Part shown: in pieces, positions 62,985 through 64,000 of the stretch
How the letters are laid out: each line of letters starts with the position of its first letter
How positions within the stretch are numbered: position 1 is the first letter of the stretch
NCBI RefSeq assembly: GCF_028369105.1
Contig: NZ_JAQNDO010000001.1
Coordinates: 3,874,501-3,938,500 of the forward strand
From: Polyangium mundeleinium
GTDB taxonomy: Bacteria; Myxococcota_A; Polyangia; Polyangiales; Polyangiaceae
DNA length: 64,000 nt
Direction of reading: 5' to 3'
Program-made: the position numbers and the translations under genes
The notes under the pieces: generated by a model
Databases searched by the model: none
The model's input: only the letters and a program-made list of their open reading frames with translations
Told to the model about the DNA's origin: nothing

Positions 62985-63026
62985 TGTCTCCCTCGGGGGG
63001 AGACAGAATCTGTCTCCCGGGAGACA
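62985..63026. promoter_or_regulatory. two tandem palindromes, probable activator (UAS) sites
   Basis: TGTCTCCC-TCGGG-GGGAGACA (62985-63005) and, five bases later, the gapless palindrome TGTCTCCCGGGAGACA (63011-63026). The four half-sites are identical. They sit ~50-95 bp upstream of a -24/-12 element, the usual place for a sigma-54 enhancer-binding protein. Confidence 0.7.
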
Positions 63027-63077
63027 GCGCTGGCCGGCGCCGCGCGACGAATAGGCCGGGGAACGCGCAGGCCGCGC

Positions 63078-63093
63078 TGGCATGCGCGTTGCG
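63078..63093 (+). promoter_or_regulatory. sigma-54-type -24/-12 promoter
   Basis: TGGCATGCGCGTTGCG matches the TGGCAC-N5-TTGC consensus: GG at 63079-63080 and GC at 63091-63092, ten bases apart. It would start transcription near 63104, ~80 bases before the beta-lactamase-like gene. The rest of the 337-bp gap 62848-63184 shows no gene. Confidence 0.65.
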
Positions 63094-63184
63094 ATGCGCT
63101 CCAGCACGGCCGCCTGTGCGACGCATAGCGACCATTCCCGCCCAGCGCCCCCTCGAGGGCTCCCCTTTTTGACACGAGATCGAC

Positions 63185-64000
63185 CATGAAACGTATTTCG
63201 ATCGAGCGCAGCTCTTCCTGTCGGGCCGTGGCTGCAGCCGGCGCGGCCACCGTCTGCCTGCTCGCCGCATCGCCGAGCCGCGCGGAGAGCCCGGTCGTTC
63301 ATCACAACGACGCGATAATGGCCTCGGTGCTCAACGACGCGCGCAGCGCCTACCCGGAGATCCCCGGCATCGCCGCGGCCGTGATCATCGATAATGACAT
63401 CTACCTTGCCGCGCGTGGCGTCCGGCATCGTGTCTTGCAGACGCCGCTCCAGGAGACAGACGCCTTCCAGCTCGGCTCGGTGTCCAAGACGCTGACCGGC
63501 GCCCTGCTCGCGAAGGAGGTCGACCTCGGCAACCTGTCGTGGAATACGACGCTCTTCACCTCGCTGCCGGATATCTTCCTCGGCGTGCCGTCGAGCCCCT
63601 ACCTCCATGTGACCGCCGCCCAGCTCTCGGCGCACACGAGCGGCACGCCGTACGATACCTCGGCCCACGTGAACGGCGTCGGCGGCGCCGCCAACGATTA
63701 TGTCTCCGTGGCGAACTTGAGCACCCGCCGCCTCAACTACGCCCACGACGCGATCCTGGATACCCCCCTCTTCTCCCCCGGGACCGGGGTCAGCTACGAT
63801 GGCAGCCATATCCTCGCCGTCGCGATGATGGAGCGGGCGACGGGCAACTCGTACGAGACCCTGATGCAGGCCCTGCTCTTCGCGCCACTCGGAATGACCT
63901 ACGCCAAGTGGGCGCCCGACGCCGTCGAGCATAGCTGGAGCGGGAGCGGCGCCCCCGTCCCGCATAGCTCCGCGACCGTGGGGCTGCGCAGCCCCGTGGG
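63185..64000 (+). CDS. serine beta-lactamase-like (class C / PBP4-type) hydrolase, partial
   Basis: 272 residues visible, running off the right edge. Signal peptide AAAGAATVCLLAASPSRA. Beta-lactamase fold: AAVIIDNDIYLAARGVRHR, the SxxK motif FQLGSVSKTLTGALL (catalytic Ser and Lys), LTAAQLSAHTSG-type helix end TAAQLSAHTSGTPYD, and FSPGTGVSYDGSHILAVAMM. In the last the usual Tyr-x-Asn is Tyr-Asp-Gly, so the proton-relay residue set is not quite canonical. It may be an esterase or D-aminopeptidase rather than a drug-resistance enzyme. Preceded by a sigma-54-type promoter and palindromes. Confidence 0.85.

Noticed and set aside
63539..63934. Plus-strand 131-codon frame in the beta-lactamase-like gene
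   Set aside because: Out-of-frame shadow; the SxxK and surrounding motifs are in the other frame.

Overview
The window looks like chromosome of a high-GC, predatory-type soil deltaproteobacterium (Myxococcota, most likely Polyangiales/Sorangiineae). Evidence seen: GC near 70 percent with strong G/C at third codon positions, very many lipoprotein signal peptides, eukaryote-like Ser/Thr kinases, a giant kinase/ATPase/histidine-kinase hybrid, DUF2169 proteins, and large orphan regulators. No rRNA, tRNA, CRISPR array or intact insertion sequence was recognised.

Region 1 (1-15 kb) is a type VI secretion (T6SS) accessory island. Two vgrG genes diverge from about 6.5 kb. The leftward one is short and translationally coupled to a protein that looks like a bacterial COMM-domain (COMMD-like) protein. 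It is followed by a beta-helical spike-like protein, a DUF2169-pentapeptide-repeat fusion and a second pentapeptide protein running off the window edge. The rightward vgrG carries a repeat-rich needle and ends against a convergent three-gene operon: a leaderless LysM-muramidase, a second DUF2169 protein and a membrane Ser/Thr kinase.

Region 2 (14-28 kb) is mostly cell-envelope and exported proteins: a YceI-like lipoprotein, a cupin, two methyltransferases, a DUF3089 hydrolase, a probable Tat-exported ADP-ribosylglycohydrolase, several lipoproteins and a trypsin-LRR protease. A row of five paralogous Cys-rich small lipoproteins (25.1-27.7 kb) all place the lipid-bearing Cys at residue 29.

Region 3 (28-47 kb) holds the 1821-residue hybrid kinase and a patch of gene debris (frameshifted TerB-like gene, unknown minus-strand remnant, cytochrome P450 5' fragment). 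Next comes a 2631-residue lipoprotein RHS/TcdB polymorphic toxin with a HINT autoprotease and a RelE/BECR-like tip. A scrambled region where an immunity gene is expected follows, then a large NTPase regulator with a C-terminal winged helix.

Region 4 (47-64 kb) contains a substrate-binding protein, a propeller-thioredoxin lipoprotein fusion, further lipoproteins (one RCC1-like), and a compact Hsp70 operon with three uncharacterised partner genes. A deletion scar has removed the 5' ends of a divergent NmrA/AraC-type pair. After a frameshifted TPR/outer-membrane-type gene and a Cys-rich lipoprotein, the window ends in a serine beta-lactamase-like protein preceded by a sigma-54-type promoter with tandem palindromes.

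Functional calls rest on reading motifs by eye; no database search was run.
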